Shown here one piece after another: positions 17,104-26,742 of a stretch of DNA of 64,000 bases; the stretch's first letter is position 1; the number at the start of each line of letters is the position of its first letter. The position numbers and the translations under genes are program-made. A model generated the notes under the pieces. That model saw only the letters and a list, made by a program, of their open reading frames with translations, was not told the origin of the DNA and ran no database searches. The DNA is from Trinickia diaoshuihuensis (GTDB taxonomy: Bacteria > Pseudomonadota > Gammaproteobacteria > Burkholderiales > Burkholderiaceae): contig NZ_QUBS01000026.1 of NCBI RefSeq assembly GCF_003390925.1, positions 124,001 to 188,000 of the forward strand, given 5' to 3'.

Positions 17104-17901
17104 TTATTTGGCAACCGGCTTCGTCACGTCGATGCCGAACCACTTCTCGGAGATCTTCGCGAACGTGCCGTCGGCTTCCAGTTGATTGACGGCGTCCGAG
17201 ATCGCCTTGGCGAACTTCGGATTGTCCTTCTTGAACGGAATCGCCGAAGGATTGCCCGTGCCGACGAGGGCGCCCGGGCGCAGCGGCAGTTGCGAGTTCT
17301 TGAGCAGATAGGCCACCATCAAGCGGTCGTTCAGCGCGGCGTCGATCCGTCCCGCGGCGAGGTCGCTCAGATACTCGGGCGCGCCCGGATAGGTCTTCAC
17401 GTCGATGCCGGGCACCGACTTGGCCATATCCATGTAGTTCGTGCCTAGACCGACGCCGAGCTTATGGCCCTTCAACTCCTCGAGCGACTTGAACTGGCGG
17501 TCGTCGTTCTTGCGCTGGATCAGCTCGGCGCCCGAGAATGTGTAGCCCGGCGAGAAGTCGAGCGACTTTTGACGCTCGGGCGTCACGCCCACTTGATTGA
17601 CGATCACATCGAACTTGCCGGCTTGCAAACCGGCGATGATGCCGCTCCATTCCGTCGTGACGAACTCGGGCTTGACGCCGAGCTTGGCGGCCACGGCCTT
17701 CGCGATGTCGACGTCGAACCCCACCAGCTCGCCGTTCGCGGCTTTGGAATCGAACGGAGGGAACGTTCCCTCGCAGCCGATGCGCAGCGTGCCGCGGGCC
17801 TTGACCTGATCGAGCAGGTCTTCGGCATGGGCGGTGGCCGCCACGAAGGTCAAGCCGATCACGCCGGCGGTGAGGATTTTCTTGAGCGTCGCAAATTTCA
17901 T
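17104..17901 (-). CDS. tcyJ: Periplasmic amino-acid binding protein, cystine type (FliY/TcyJ-like)
   Basis: The 265-aa protein has a Sec signal peptide (MKFATLKKILTAGVIGLTFV, cleaved after AHA) and the family 3 solute-binding signature (GTLRIGCEGTFPPFDSKAAN, GFDVDIAKAVAAKLG). Family members bind cystine or other polar amino acids and hand them to a TcyL-type permease, which lies downstream. GAGA-like purines precede the ATG at 17901. Ligand assignment to cystine is by overall resemblance only. Confidence 0.84.
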   Translation of the reverse strand: MKFATLKKILTAGVIGLTFVAATAHAEDLLDQVKARGTLRIGCEGTFPPFDSKAANGELVGFDVDIAKAVAAKLGVKPEFVTTEWSGIIAGLQAGKFDVIVNQVGVTPERQKSLDFSPGYTFSGAELIQRKNDDRQFKSLEELKGHKLGVGLGTNYMDMAKSVPGIDVKTYPGAPEYLSDLAAGRIDAALNDRLMVAYLLKNSQLPLRPGALVGTGNPSAIPFKKDNPKFAKAISDAVNQLEADGTFAKISEKWFGIDVTKPVAK

Positions 17902-17999
17902 GGTTTAAGTCTCCTTGGCGAAGCGCCGGAAAGCGGCGCTTGCGAGTGCGGCCATGATAGCGAAATCGCAATCAAGCCATAAATATCGTTTGTTTATGT

Positions 18000-19037
18000 C
18001 TATATGCGGGCCGCATGCGCGATCGCGTCGACGCATTCCCCCACGAGCGCGGGCCCACGATAGATAAAGCCCGTATAGAGTTGCACGAGCGAGGCGCCCG
18101 CGGCGAGCTTGGCCACCGCATCCAGGCCCGATGCGATGCCGCCCACGCCGATGATGGCCACGTCTTCGCCCACTTCGGCCCGCAGCTTGCGAATCACCGC
18201 GTTCGAGGCATCGAACACGGGCTTGCCCGACAGGCCGCCGGTCTCGTCCGCATGGGCCATGCCCGCGACGGCCGCGCGCGAGAGGGTCGTGTTGGTCGCG
18301 ATGACGCCTTCGATGCGGTGGCGCAACAACGTATCGGCGATCGCCTTGATCTGCTCGTCGTCGAGATCGGGCGCGATCTTCAGTGCGAGCGGCACGAGTT
18401 TGCCGTGCAGATCGGCGAGCCGCTGCTGCTTATCCTTCAACGCTCCGATCAGCGCATCGAGTTCGTCCGCGCCTTGCAGTTGCCGCAGGTTTTTCGTGTT
18501 CGGCGACGAAATATTGATCGTCACGTAGCTCGCGAACGGGTAGACGCGCTCCAGACAGTACAGGTAGTCCTCGGCGGCGCGCTCGATCGGCGTGTCGGCG
18601 TTCTTGCCGATGTTCAAGCCGAGCGGCCCGCGGTAACGCGCGGCCTGTACGTTTTTCACGAACTGATCGACGCCGCGGTTGTTGAAGCCCATCCGGTTGA
18701 TGAGCGCGCCCGCCTCGGGCAGCCGGAAGATGCGCGGGCGCGGGTTGCCCGGTTGCGCGCGCGGCGTCACGGTGCCCACCTCGATAAAACCGAAGCCGAG
18801 GGCGGCGAGCCCGTCGATGCAGGCGCCGTCCTTGTCGAGCCCCGCGGCCAGACCGACCGGATTGCGGAAAGCGATGCCCATCACGGTGCGCGGCAAGTCG
18901 GGCACGTGCGGCGCGAGCAGACGCGCAACGCCGGTGCGGCCGGCGGCGCCCAGCATGCCGAGCGTGAGATGGTGGGCATCTTCCGCGTCCATGCGAAAGA
19001 GGCGGGAGCGGACGAGCGGGTAAAGGGAGCTGAACAC
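18000..19037 (-). CDS. pyrD: Dihydroorotate dehydrogenase (quinone), class 2
   Basis: The 345-aa enzyme oxidises dihydroorotate to orotate in pyrimidine synthesis and passes electrons to the quinone pool. It has the class 2 N-terminal membrane-associating helices ([20 protein letters not shown]), the FMN site [11 protein letters not shown], the catalytic-loop signature [11 protein letters not shown] (with the serine base), and the C-terminal FMN phosphate motif IIGVGGI. Length is normal. It heads the conserved group pyrD-bpt-aat-Nudix, all on the minus strand. Confidence 0.96.
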   Translation of the reverse strand: MFSSLYPLVRSRLFRMDAEDAHHLTLGMLGAAGRTGVARLLAPHVPDLPRTVMGIAFRNPVGLAAGLDKDGACIDGLAALGFGFIEVGTVTPRAQPGNPRPRIFRLPEAGALINRMGFNNRGVDQFVKNVQAARYRGPLGLNIGKNADTPIERAAEDYLYCLERVYPFASYVTINISSPNTKNLRQLQGADELDALIGALKDKQQRLADLHGKLVPLALKIAPDLDDEQIKAIADTLLRHRIEGVIATNTTLSRAAVAGMAHADETGGLSGKPVFDASNAVIRKLRAEVGEDVAIIGVGGIASGLDAVAKLAAGASLVQLYTGFIYRGPALVGECVDAIAHAARI

Positions 19038-19109
19038 TAGAGGGCCGGCGCTTAGGAAATGAGAAGCGCGTTATTTTACCGGTATCCGTTCGGCTGTCCG
19101 ATGGCCGGG

Positions 19110-19865
19110 TTAAGGTCGCTGCTGATCCAGCGGCGCCCAGCGCCCGTCCACGAGTCCCTCGAGCGGCCGAAAATTCGACTTGTAGGCCATCTTCGCGCTT
19201 TCCCGAATCCAATAGCCGAGATAGACATAGGGCAGCCCCAAGCTTCTCGCTTGCTCGATTTGCCACAGAATGTTGTAGGTGCCGTAACTGGCGTGGGCCG
19301 CGTCGGGCTCGAAAAACGTATAAACGGACGAGAGGCCGTCGCCGAGAATGTCGATCATACTCACCATGCGCAGCACGTCCGTATCGCCGGTGGTCTCGCG
19401 GAACTCGACGAGACGCGAGTTGATTCGGCTATGCAAGAGGAACTGCTCGTACTGATCGCGGCTGTCGCGATCCATTCCGCCACCGGCATGGCGGGCGGCC
19501 TGATAGCGCATATAGAGCACGTAATGCTCTTCCTCGTAATGCAGCGCGGAGACGGCGGCGGCAAGCGTGCCGTGCCGCTTCCAGACCTTGCGCTGCGTGC
19601 GGTTCGGCGCAAAGGCGGCAACCGGTACGCGCACCGGCACGCAGGCCCGGCAGCCTTCGCAATAGGGGCGATAGGTAAAGACACCCGAGCGCCGGAACCC
19701 GGCCTTGACGAGGTCGGTATAAACGTCTGAGTTGATGAGGTGGCTAGGCGTCGCTACCTGCGAGCGGGCAATGCGTCCTTCCAGGTAACTGCAGGGATAG
19801 GGCGCGGTCGCGTAAAACTGCAGCGCGGAAAGCGGTGAAAGCGGCAGCTCATTCGGGTGAGTCAT
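19110..19865 (-). CDS. bpt: Aspartate/glutamate leucyltransferase (arginyltransferase family)
   Basis: The 251-aa enzyme transfers leucine from Leu-tRNA to N-terminal Asp or Glu of proteins, making them N-degrons for ClpAP. It shows the ATE family N-domain cysteines ([16 protein letters not shown]) and the C-domain motif [20 protein letters not shown]. It lies next to aat, which handles N-terminal Arg/Lys, so the two bacterial N-end-rule transferases are encoded together. Length matches bacterial Bpt. Confidence 0.93.
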   Translation of the reverse strand: MTHPNELPLSPLSALQFYATAPYPCSYLEGRIARSQVATPSHLINSDVYTDLVKAGFRRSGVFTYRPYCEGCRACVPVRVPVAAFAPNRTQRKVWKRHGTLAAAVSALHYEEEHYVLYMRYQAARHAGGGMDRDSRDQYEQFLLHSRINSRLVEFRETTGDTDVLRMVSMIDILGDGLSSVYTFFEPDAAHASYGTYNILWQIEQARSLGLPYVYLGYWIRESAKMAYKSNFRPLEGLVDGRWAPLDQQRP

Positions 19866-19941
19866 CGGCGGCTCTCAATGCATTGTCCGTTATTCCAACG
19901 CGCCGCCTCGGGCATCGGCGAGCGGCGGCACGCGCGTCAAG

Positions 19942-20679
19942 CTACACCGCATGCGGCAGGACTTCGAGCAGCGCCGCTTTATCGAACTGCCACGGAATGG
20001 GAGCCGCGGCCACAGCGGTGCGCACATGGGCGACGAACGTCTTGCGCGCGATCTCACGCCCTCCTAAAGACGCGAGATGCGGCGTATTTTGCTGGCAGTC
20101 TATCATTTCTATTTCGTGACGGCGCAGGTGGCCCACGAGTGCGGCGAGCGCGATTTTCGAGGCGTCGCTGACCTGCGCGAACATCGACTCGCCGAAGAAC
20201 ATGCGGCCGAGCGAGACGCCGTACAATCCGCCCACGCGCTGACCGTCGAGCCAGGTTTCGATGCTATGCGCATCGCCGATGCGATGCAGCGAGGTATAGG
20301 CGTCGAGGATCTGATCGGTGATCCAGGTGCCTTGCTGGCCGCGTCGCGGCGAGTTGGCGCAACTGCGCATCACGGCCGGAAAATCGGCATCGACGCGGAT
20401 TTCCCAGCGCGGATCGCGCAGGACGCGCTTGAGCGTTTTGCGCAGCGACGGCGAGACTTTGAATTCGCGCGGCAGCAGCACCATGCGCGGGTCGGGGCTC
20501 CACCAGAGAACGGGCTGACCGTCGGAGTACCACGGAAAGATTCCTTGGCGGTAGGCATCGACGAGCCGCCACGGCAGCAAATCCGAGCTCGCGGCCAGCA
20601 AGCCCGGCGCACCGCTCGCGCGGCCGAGCGCCCGCGCGACAGGCGGAAAGGGGTCGTCGGGGCCGAGCCAGGGGACCAT
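19942..20679 (-). CDS. aat: Leucyl/phenylalanyl-tRNA-protein transferase
   Basis: The 245-aa enzyme attaches Leu or Phe to proteins with N-terminal Arg or Lys, the other branch of the bacterial N-end rule. Family features are seen: [20 protein letters not shown] near residue 48, [18 protein letters not shown], and the C-terminal [16 protein letters not shown]. It is between bpt and the Nudix gene. The start ATG at 20679 gives the usual length. Confidence 0.95.
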   Translation of the reverse strand: MVPWLGPDDPFPPVARALGRASGAPGLLAASSDLLPWRLVDAYRQGIFPWYSDGQPVLWWSPDPRMVLLPREFKVSPSLRKTLKRVLRDPRWEIRVDADFPAVMRSCANSPRRGQQGTWITDQILDAYTSLHRIGDAHSIETWLDGQRVGGLYGVSLGRMFFGESMFAQVSDASKIALAALVGHLRRHEIEMIDCQQNTPHLASLGGREIARKTFVAHVRTAVAAAPIPWQFDKAALLEVLPHAV

Positions 20680-20719
20680 GCTTGACGTATCGGGATACGA
20701 ACTAGGAGGCGGCGTGCGA

Positions 20720-21265
20720 TCAGCCGTCGCGCAGCGAGCGGAAAATATCGCCCGTGTGCAACCCGTAGGTGCCGGCTGACCGGTCCGCGAAGAAGAAACG
20801 CAGCGTTTGGCCGACCGTCGGGAAGGCGATGTCGTCCCAGGGAATCTCGGCCTCGTCGAACAGGCGCACCTCCAGGCTTTCCTCCCCGGCCTCCACGTCG
20901 ATATCGAGCAGCCGGGCCAGATAGAACAAGTGCACCTGATGCACGTGCGGCACGTTCAGCAGCGAAAACAGGTGCTGCACCTCGACCCGGGCGCCGGCTT
21001 CTTCCAGCGTCTCGCGCGCGGCCGCTTCCGCCGTCGTCTCGCCCATCTCCATGAACCCGGCCGGCAGCGTCCAATAACCGTAGCGAGGCTCGATGGCGCG
21101 CCGGCACAGCAACACCTTGTCTTCCCATACGGGGACGGTGCCCACGACGTTGCGCGGGTTTTGGTAGTGCACGGTGCCGCAGTTTTCGCAAACGAAACGT
21201 TCGCGGTTGTCGCCGGGAGGGATGCGTAAGCTGACTGCTTGGCCGCAGACTGAGCAGAATTTCAT
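20720..21265 (-). CDS. Nudix hydrolase with N-terminal zinc ribbon
   Basis: The 181-aa protein has a zinc ribbon at residues 4-32 (CSVCG and CENCG) and a complete Nudix box ([20 protein letters not shown] followed by AG). This combination resembles NudC-type NADH pyrophosphatases or ADP-ribose hydrolases but lacks the NudC N-terminal domain. It would hydrolyse a nucleoside diphosphate-linked compound in the cytoplasm. It is the upstream gene of the pyrD-bpt-aat-Nudix group, separated from aat by 40 bp. Confidence 0.9.
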   Translation of the reverse strand: MKFCSVCGQAVSLRIPPGDNRERFVCENCGTVHYQNPRNVVGTVPVWEDKVLLCRRAIEPRYGYWTLPAGFMEMGETTAEAAARETLEEAGARVEVQHLFSLLNVPHVHQVHLFYLARLLDIDVEAGEESLEVRLFDEAEIPWDDIAFPTVGQTLRFFFADRSAGTYGLHTGDIFRSLRDG

Positions 21266-21358
21266 AGGGACGGTGCGGAACTGGGTGATGCGAGTGTATC
21301 ACCGGGCGCGGCGCGTGCAGTGCGACGGCATCATTGTTCGGACGCCGCACCCGCCAAC

Positions 21359-21382
21359 GAAAAAGCCGGGCAATGCCCGGCT
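21359..21382 (-). terminator. Rho-independent terminator after the MFS small-subunit gene
   Basis: An 8-bp stem (AGCCGGGC, 21364-21371 with 21375-21382) and AAT loop is followed on the minus strand by TTTTTCG. It lies 25 bp after the 43-aa gene and so closes the MFS-small-subunit transcript, placing both genes in one unit. Confidence 0.8.
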
Positions 21383-21406
21383 CCTTTCGATGCGGCTCGC
21401 GTTCGT

Positions 21407-21538
21407 TCAGCCGAACAATTTCATCGCTTGCCTGAGGGTGTTGACGACGCCCCAGGCCAGCGGGATCAGCACATAGGCCCAAAACAGGATCAGGCGGGCG
21501 GAGCTCGTTTGCCGCGTGGTTTGCGAATCGTTTTGCAT
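21407..21538 (-). CDS. 43-aa single-span membrane protein, putative MFS transporter small subunit
   Basis: The translated product is 43 residues long, beginning MQNDSQTTRQTSSARLILF and ending LRQAMKLFG. A polar N-terminus is followed by one hydrophobic segment (about residues 16-34) containing a YVLIPLAWGV stretch. The gene starts 12 bp after the stop of the oxalate/formate-type MFS gene and ends before a terminator, so it is co-transcribed with it. Very small proteins of this type are annotated next to this carrier in related proteobacteria as MFS transporter small subunits. A role in stability or assembly of the carrier is inferred. Confidence 0.8.
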   Translation of the reverse strand: MQNDSQTTRQTSSARLILFWAYVLIPLAWGVVNTLRQAMKLFG

Positions 21539-21550
21539 AGCGGGATCTCC

Positions 21551-22963
21551 TTAACGCTCGGCCGCGAGTTGTTCTTCGCTCATGTGATGAACCGGATCGA
21601 CGCGTTTGACGAGCAGATTGCAGACGAACCCGACGACGAGCAGTACGGCCATGATATGCACGGTCATCGTGTAGGCGTCGGCTTTGGCCACGCCGTGCGC
21701 GACTTCATAGGCGCGGATGTAATTGACGAGAACGGGGCCCGCCACGCCCGCCGCTGCCCATGCCGTCAGCAGGCGGCCATGGATCCCGCCGACGAACGCC
21801 GTGCCGAACAGGTCGGCCAGGTAGGCGGGCACGGTGGCGAAGCCGCCGCCGTACATCGACAGAATCACGCAATACGACAACACGAACAGGGCGATGTTGC
21901 CCGCTTGCGCGAAGCTCGGAACGAGGTAATACAGCAGCGCGCCGAGCACGAAGAACACGAAGTACGTGTTCTTGCGCCCGAGCTTGTCGGACGACGACGC
22001 CCAGACGAAGCGCCCGCCCATATTGAACAGCGAGAGCAGACCGACAAAGCCGGCGGCCGCCGAGGCGCTGACCGTGTTCTTGAAGCTTTCCTGGATCATG
22101 ACGGACGCTTGACCCAGAATGCCGATGCCCGCCGTGACGTTGAGAAACAGGACGAGCCAGACGAGATAGAACTGCGGGGTCGTCAAGGCGCGATCGATAT
22201 GCACGTGGTTGCGCGTGATCATCTTATGGGTGGTGTCCGGGGGCACCCAGCCCGCCGGCTTCCAATCGGCGGGCGGCACGCGAATGGCCAGCGCCCCGAT
22301 CGTCATCGAGATGAAGTAGGCAATGCCGAGGACGACGAACGTTTCGGCCACGCCGACGCTCGTCGCGCTTTTGAAGTGATTCATGAGCGCGACGGACAGC
22401 GGCGCGGCGATCATCGCGCCGCCGCCGAAGCCCATGATCGCCATCCCCGTCGCCATGCCGCGGCGGTCGGGAAACCAGCGAATCAGCGTGGAGACGGGCG
22501 ACACGTAACCGAGCCCGAGCCCGATCCCGCCGATGACGCCATAACCCAAATAGAGCAGCGCGATCTGATGCAGCCATACGCCGAGGGCGGAGACGAGAAA
22601 GCCGCCCCCGAAGCAGCATGCGGCCGTGAACATCGTGCGGCGCGGCCCCACGTGCTCGAGCCATTTGCCCGCGAAAGCGGCCGACAGTCCAAGGAAGACG
22701 ATCGCCAGCGAAAAGATCCAGCCGAGCGTGGTCAGCGACCAGTCGCCGGGGGCGGATTGCGTGATGCCGATGACCTTGGTCAGCGGCCCGTTGAACACGG
22801 AAAAGGCATACGCTTGCCCGATGCAAAGATGCACGGCGAGGGCGGCGGGCGGCACCATCCAGCGCGAAAAGCCCGGCTTGGCGATAGTCGCCTGTTTAGA
22901 AAAGAACGGCGGCGAACCGGCGATGCCGGTCGAATGAGTCGTGCTGCTCACTGGGGTCTCCAT
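21551..22963 (-). CDS. MFS transporter, oxalate/formate antiporter family
   Basis: The 470-aa inner-membrane carrier has 12 predicted hydrophobic segments and MFS loop motifs (GKWLEHVGPRRTMF near residue 95; WFPDRRGMATGMAIMGFGGG; SSDKLGRKNTYF). The last is typical of OxlT-like anion exchangers. The ATG at 22963 follows purine-rich GAGACGAG; the in-frame ATG at 23035 would add a cysteine-rich segment of doubtful value. It is followed 12 bp later by a 43-aa single-span protein. Substrate is probably a small carboxylate such as oxalate or formate. Confidence 0.87.
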   Translation of the reverse strand: METPVSSTTHSTGIAGSPPFFSKQATIAKPGFSRWMVPPAALAVHLCIGQAYAFSVFNGPLTKVIGITQSAPGDWSLTTLGWIFSLAIVFLGLSAAFAGKWLEHVGPRRTMFTAACCFGGGFLVSALGVWLHQIALLYLGYGVIGGIGLGLGYVSPVSTLIRWFPDRRGMATGMAIMGFGGGAMIAAPLSVALMNHFKSATSVGVAETFVVLGIAYFISMTIGALAIRVPPADWKPAGWVPPDTTHKMITRNHVHIDRALTTPQFYLVWLVLFLNVTAGIGILGQASVMIQESFKNTVSASAAAGFVGLLSLFNMGGRFVWASSSDKLGRKNTYFVFFVLGALLYYLVPSFAQAGNIALFVLSYCVILSMYGGGFATVPAYLADLFGTAFVGGIHGRLLTAWAAAGVAGPVLVNYIRAYEVAHGVAKADAYTMTVHIMAVLLVVGFVCNLLVKRVDPVHHMSEEQLAAER

Positions 22964-23150
22964 CTCGTCTCGTTGGCGTGGGTCAGCGGGCGAGCATGCA
23001 TGCTCGACATGCGGACAGAACTGTTGCGCGCTCAACGATATGAGCGCAGGTTAGTGCCTGCAATAGGAAACGGGAATGCATAAAGGGTTGTGACGGATGA
23101 CGTCCGATCAAGTTGGTCAAATATTGGTATGTCAGCAAAGCCCGAAAAAC

Positions 23151-23178
23151 AAAAAAGCCCGATCAAGGGATCGGGCTT
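23151..23178 (-). terminator. Rho-independent terminator of the initiator tRNA gene
   Basis: A 10-bp stem (AAGCCCGATC, 23155-23164 with 23169-23178) and AAGG loop runs into a T tract on the minus strand (complement of 23151-23156). It lies about 90 bp after the tRNA. Confidence 0.85.
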
Positions 23179-23265
23179 CGATGTTTGGGCGATGCTCCTG
23201 AAAGAAGCGAATGTGCGCGGTTCTTTCAGATTTTCTCGCGGTGACTGCGCTTTGGCATGAGCGCT

Positions 23266-23342
<77 letters not shown>

Positions 23343-23358
23343 TCCGTCGAAAGATAAG

Positions 23359-23387
23359 AGTATAGGGGAAACCAGAATGCGGTGCAA
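23359..23387 (-). promoter_or_regulatory. Sigma-70 promoter of the initiator tRNA
   Basis: On the minus strand TTGCAC (23387-23382) and TATACT (23364-23359) are separated by 17 bp, a near-consensus sigma-70 promoter. The -10 ends 16 bp before the tRNA 5' end. Confidence 0.8.
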
Positions 23388-23464
23388 CTGAAATCGACGG
23401 AGCAGGGCAAATACGCGGCGCGTTCAGGAACGTCGCCATCGCGCGCGTAGGCTAGAATCGGCCC

Positions 23465-23962
23465 ATGAACCTCGAACACGACCTTCTAGCCATTGCCGAT
23501 CAAGAGCGCACGCTCGTCTTTCCGCGCTTCGATGCAGCGCGAGCGTGGAAGCTCGGCGTCTTTTTGCGCGAGCTGGCCATTGCCCGCAATCATGCGATTG
23601 CGATCGACGTCCGCACGTTCGGATTGCCGCTTTTTTTCACCGCGCTCGACGGCACCACGCCCGATAACTCGGCGTGGGTGCGGCGCAAGAGCAACGTCGT
23701 CGCGCACTTCCGGCGCAGCTCGTACGCGGTGGGCTTGCGTCTGCAGCAAACGAACGCGACGCTCCCGGAAAAATATGGTTTGCTCCCGGCCGAGTACGCC
23801 GCGGCCGGCGGTTCGTTCCCGATTACGCTGGCGGGCGTCGGCGCGATCGGCGCGGTCACGGTGTCGGGTCTCTCGCAGCGGGCCGATCATGAACTCGTCG
23901 TCGAGGCGCTGTGCGCGGAGCTCGAGCACGACTTCGCCAAGCTTGCGCTCGACAAGGTTTGA
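23465..23962 (+). CDS. UPF0303/heme-degrading-domain family protein
   Basis: The 165-aa cytoplasmic protein resembles the UPF0303 family (HbpS/GlcG-like fold), with the typical helix-sheet sequence [20 protein letters not shown], and the C-terminal [21 protein letters not shown]. Some members are called heme-degrading domain proteins, but heme turnover is not shown for this group. It is four bases upstream of the SMR pump gene, suggesting co-transcription. Confidence 0.85.
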   Translation: MNLEHDLLAIADQERTLVFPRFDAARAWKLGVFLRELAIARNHAIAIDVRTFGLPLFFTALDGTTPDNSAWVRRKSNVVAHFRRSSYAVGLRLQQTNATLPEKYGLLPAEYAAAGGSFPITLAGVGAIGAVTVSGLSQRADHELVVEALCAELEHDFAKLALDKV

Positions 23963-23965
23963 TCG

Positions 23966-24304
23966 ATGCGCGGCTCGGGCTATGTTTGGCTGGCGATCGC
24001 CATCGTCGCCGAGGTCGTCGGCACGTCGGCGCTGCGCGCATCCGAAGGATTCACGCGCCTCGCGCCGGCGCTCATCGTCGTCGCGGGATACGGGCTGGCG
24101 TTCTACTGTCTGTCGATGACGCTCAAGTCGATGCCGGTCGGCATCGTTTACGCCATTTGGTCGGGCGTCGGCATTGTCCTCATTACGCTCGTCGCCATGG
24201 TGCTTTATCGGCAAATTCCCGATCTCGCGGCTGTGGCAGGCCTCTCGTTGATTGTCGCGGGCGTGGTCGTGTTGAACGTTTTTTCCAAGATGCAGGCGCA
24301 CTAG
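23966..24304 (+). CDS. Small multidrug resistance (SMR) efflux protein, EmrE-like
   Basis: The 112-aa protein has four membrane helices and closely follows the EmrE pattern: the essential membrane glutamate is E16 (AIVAEVVGTSALRASEGF) and helix 3 contains GIVYAIWSGVGIVLITLV. As a dual-topology dimer it would exchange protons for quaternary ammonium compounds. It begins three bases after the upstream stop. Confidence 0.92.
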   Translation: MRGSGYVWLAIAIVAEVVGTSALRASEGFTRLAPALIVVAGYGLAFYCLSMTLKSMPVGIVYAIWSGVGIVLITLVAMVLYRQIPDLAAVAGLSLIVAGVVVLNVFSKMQAH

Positions 24305-24334
24305 CGGGCGGCGAACTCGTTGAGCGCCGAGGCC

Positions 24335-24547
24335 TCAGCCCTGCGGGCGGCCGTCTTGATCGACAAGCACGCGGATGCCCGCGCGCGCAACCGCCTCGCG
24401 GCTTGTTTCGCCCTCGGGCGTCGCGGCATCTTCCCATAAGTTGATCGCCCGAGGCACGTCGATTCCGTTACGTTCGGCGTAGTCGAACCAAGCCGTCGAT
24501 GCCTCCGGTTCGGGCACCGGGCGGTCGTGCAAAAAGTACTGATCCAT
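24335..24547 (-). CDS. Small hypothetical protein
   Basis: A 70-aa acidic protein (starts MDQYFLHDRPVPEPEASTAW, ends VLVDQDGRPQG). No membrane segment or recognised domain. The ATG at 24547 is preferred; a frame extension to 24631 overlaps the promoter area of the divergent hydratase gene. Codon use matches the chromosome and the protein reads smoothly, so it is probably real. Confidence 0.6.
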   Translation of the reverse strand: MDQYFLHDRPVPEPEASTAWFDYAERNGIDVPRAINLWEDAATPEGETSREAVARAGIRVLVDQDGRPQG

Positions 24548-24661
24548 GGCGGCGCTCGTTAGAAATTTCGGCTGATCCTGCGTAGCAAAAAACGGGCTCC
24601 GCTCACGGTGTGCCGCTTGAGCCTCGCGCATGCTACCTTCATCGTTTCTCGACTTTTTCGC

Positions 24662-25822
24662 ATGCCGCCCATGTCCAAGTCAGAATCGATTGCCGCTTCG
24701 CGCGACGACGTCGTGACCCGAGTCGAAAACCGCATCGGGTTCATTGAGCTGAATCGGCCGCAGGCGCTCAATGCTCTTTCGCTTCCGATGATCCGCACGA
24801 TTCACGCCGCGTTGGATGCGTGGCGCGAGGACCCCGAGGTGCTTGCGGTCGTTGCGCACAGCTTGCATCCGCGCGCGTTTTGCGCGGGCGGCGACGTCCG
24901 CTTCTTTTACGAGGCCGGGCGCCGGGGCGACGTAGCGGCGCGCGACGCGTTCTTCACCGAGGAATACGCGCTCGATCACGCCATCTTTACTTACGCCAAG
25001 CCGTATATCGCGCTGATGGAAGGCGTCGTCATGGGCGGTGGCATGGGCATTTCGCAGGGTGCTCATCGTACCGGCGGGATGCGGATCGTCAGCGAGACGA
25101 CGAAGATGGCGATGCCCGAGACGCGCATCGGCTTTTTCCCCGACGTGGGTTCCGGTTGGTTCCTCGCGCGCACGCCTGGAGCGATCGGCCGCTATTTGGC
25201 CGTGACGGGTGCGACGATCGGCGCAGTCGATGCGCTGTATGCCGGATTGGCCGATGCGTACCTGGACAGTTCGGTGATCGCGGCGCTCCTAGATGCGCTC
25301 AGTCGAACAGCGTTCTCCGACGCGCGGGATGTGCTCGCCTGCGTGGAGGGTTTCGCAAGCCCGAACGCGCCGGTGGCGCAGCTCAGGCAGGGGGAGCATG
25401 CGGACGGCTTATCGCTTGCCGCGGCGCGCGGGTGGATCGATCGGCACTTTAGCCAGCCCGACGTTCAGTCCATCCTCGGTTCGCTGGCGTCGGAGACCGA
25501 GCCCGGCGGGCGCGAGTGGGCGCAAGACATGATTCAGGTGATGCGAGCGCGCTCGCCGTTGTCGATGGCGGTCGCGCTCGAGGTGGTCACGCGCGCGGAA
25601 GGGACGATGTCCGATTGCCTGCGGCGCGATCTCGATTTGACGCGTTCGATGTTCGATCACGGCGACGTCATCGAGGGCGTGCGCGCCCGTATCGTCGACA
25701 AGGACGACCGTCCCGTATGGCGTATCGCCCGAGCGGAAGACGTCACGCGCGCCGAAGTCGAGCACATGTTCGTCAGTTCTTGGCCGCCCGAAGCGCATCC
25801 GCTGCGCCATCTGGTGGGGTAG
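24662..25822 (+). CDS. Enoyl-CoA hydratase/isomerase family, 3-hydroxyisobutyryl-CoA hydrolase-like
   Basis: The 386-aa protein has the crotonase core: RIGFIELNRPQALNALSLPM, the oxyanion-hole segment AFCAGGDVRFFYEAG, and MEGVVMGGGMGISQGAHR. The stretch TKMAMPETRIGFFPDVGSGW with its glutamate and the extra C-terminal 100 residues are those of 3-hydroxyisobutyryl-CoA hydrolase, an enzyme of valine degradation. ATGs at 24662 and 24671 are both possible. No other valine-pathway genes are adjacent. Confidence 0.88.
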   Translation: MPPMSKSESIAASRDDVVTRVENRIGFIELNRPQALNALSLPMIRTIHAALDAWREDPEVLAVVAHSLHPRAFCAGGDVRFFYEAGRRGDVAARDAFFTEEYALDHAIFTYAKPYIALMEGVVMGGGMGISQGAHRTGGMRIVSETTKMAMPETRIGFFPDVGSGWFLARTPGAIGRYLAVTGATIGAVDALYAGLADAYLDSSVIAALLDALSRTAFSDARDVLACVEGFASPNAPVAQLRQGEHADGLSLAAARGWIDRHFSQPDVQSILGSLASETEPGGREWAQDMIQVMRARSPLSMAVALEVVTRAEGTMSDCLRRDLDLTRSMFDHGDVIEGVRARIVDKDDRPVWRIARAEDVTRAEVEHMFVSSWPPEAHPLRHLVG

Positions 25823-25844
25823 CTCCGGCGGTAGACGGCGCCGG

Positions 25845-26273
25845 TCAAGATTCGTCTTGCAGCGGACGCATGAAGGCGCGCATGAATACGAGCGCCCCCC
25901 ATCCCCATACCGCATTGGCCGCGAAGCCCACGGCGAGTCGCGGGAGCATGTTGCCGCTCGGCCAGATGCCGCGTGCGGGGTCGAGCGCGAAGACGCGCGC
26001 GGCCGTCAGGACGATGCCGCCAAATACGAACGCCGGCAGCCAAGGCGCCGTGCCTTCGGGTCCGACGCGCAGCAACCACGCCATTAGGACGGCCCAGGCG
26101 GCGCTCCAAAGCGCGTTGGCGATGAATTCGGGGATGCCGAGCGGCGCGAAGGGATCGGTGGAAAAACCCGTGGCCGAAATCAAGCCCGCCGCATGCAGCA
26201 ATCCGAGCGTGGCTTCGCGAAAAAACAGCGCCGCGAGGAATCCCGAAACGAAAGGCAGAATGAATTTTTGCAT
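25845..26273 (-). CDS. Four-helix membrane protein, unknown function
   Basis: The 142-aa protein has about four hydrophobic segments (FILPFVSGFLAALFF; ALWSAAWAVLMAWLL; WLPAFVFGGIVLTAARVFAL; AVGFAANAVWGWGALVFM). It seems to be a conserved small inner-membrane protein; I do not recognise a family function. The start ATG at 26273 is chosen because the upstream extension to 26402 lies in a region without protein-like composition. Convergent with the hydrolase gene. Confidence 0.7.
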   Translation of the reverse strand: MQKFILPFVSGFLAALFFREATLGLLHAAGLISATGFSTDPFAPLGIPEFIANALWSAAWAVLMAWLLRVGPEGTAPWLPAFVFGGIVLTAARVFALDPARGIWPSGNMLPRLAVGFAANAVWGWGALVFMRAFMRPLQDES

Positions 26274-26468
26274 GTAGTGCGGGGCGAATGTCTTGGATGC
26301 GGGCGGCGCGGCGCGCGGCCCATGCGGATTCGCGGCTTCGCGAAAATCGAAACGAGCGACATTATAGGCGGGCCCCGCGCTTGCGCCGGGCGCTTGCGGC
26401 ATGCCGGCTGTGCAACGCTCAGAAAATGCTACTCTGAAAGAGCGATGGCATGAGATGAGGAGCGGGCC

Positions 26469-26666
26469 ATGTCCAAATCCTTGAGTCCGGAAGCGGTCGA
26501 GGCGTTGCGTCGCTTGGATGAAGTCGGCGTCGGTCAGGCGCCGCCGCTGGTCTCCACGTCGATCGCGGCCGAGTTGCTCGGTGCGGGTCTCGCCGGCGAA
26601 AACGGGAGCGGCGTGATCGAGATTACTTGCGACGGCCGCAAATATTTGTCCGGGGATTGCGATTAG
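26469..26666 (+). CDS. Small hypothetical protein
   Basis: A 65-aa protein starting MSKSLSPEAVEALRRLDEVG and ending CDGRKYLSGDCD. A GAGGAGCGG ribosome binding site sits just upstream of the ATG at 26469. Amphipathic N-terminal helix and a beta-like C-terminus; no recognised family. It precedes another small gene by 76 bp. Confidence 0.65.
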   Translation: MSKSLSPEAVEALRRLDEVGVGQAPPLVSTSIAAELLGAGLAGENGSGVIEITCDGRKYLSGDCD

Positions 26667-26742
26667 GCGGCGAGCGTCGAACCGTACCGGTGCCGACTCT
26701 GGGCCCGACGCGGCGACGCGAAGACCGTATCGGAGGGTAGCG

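Noticed and set aside
21320-23083. A 587-codon plus-strand frame
   Set aside because: It is antisense to the MFS transporter and its small partner, which have clear membrane topology and motifs.
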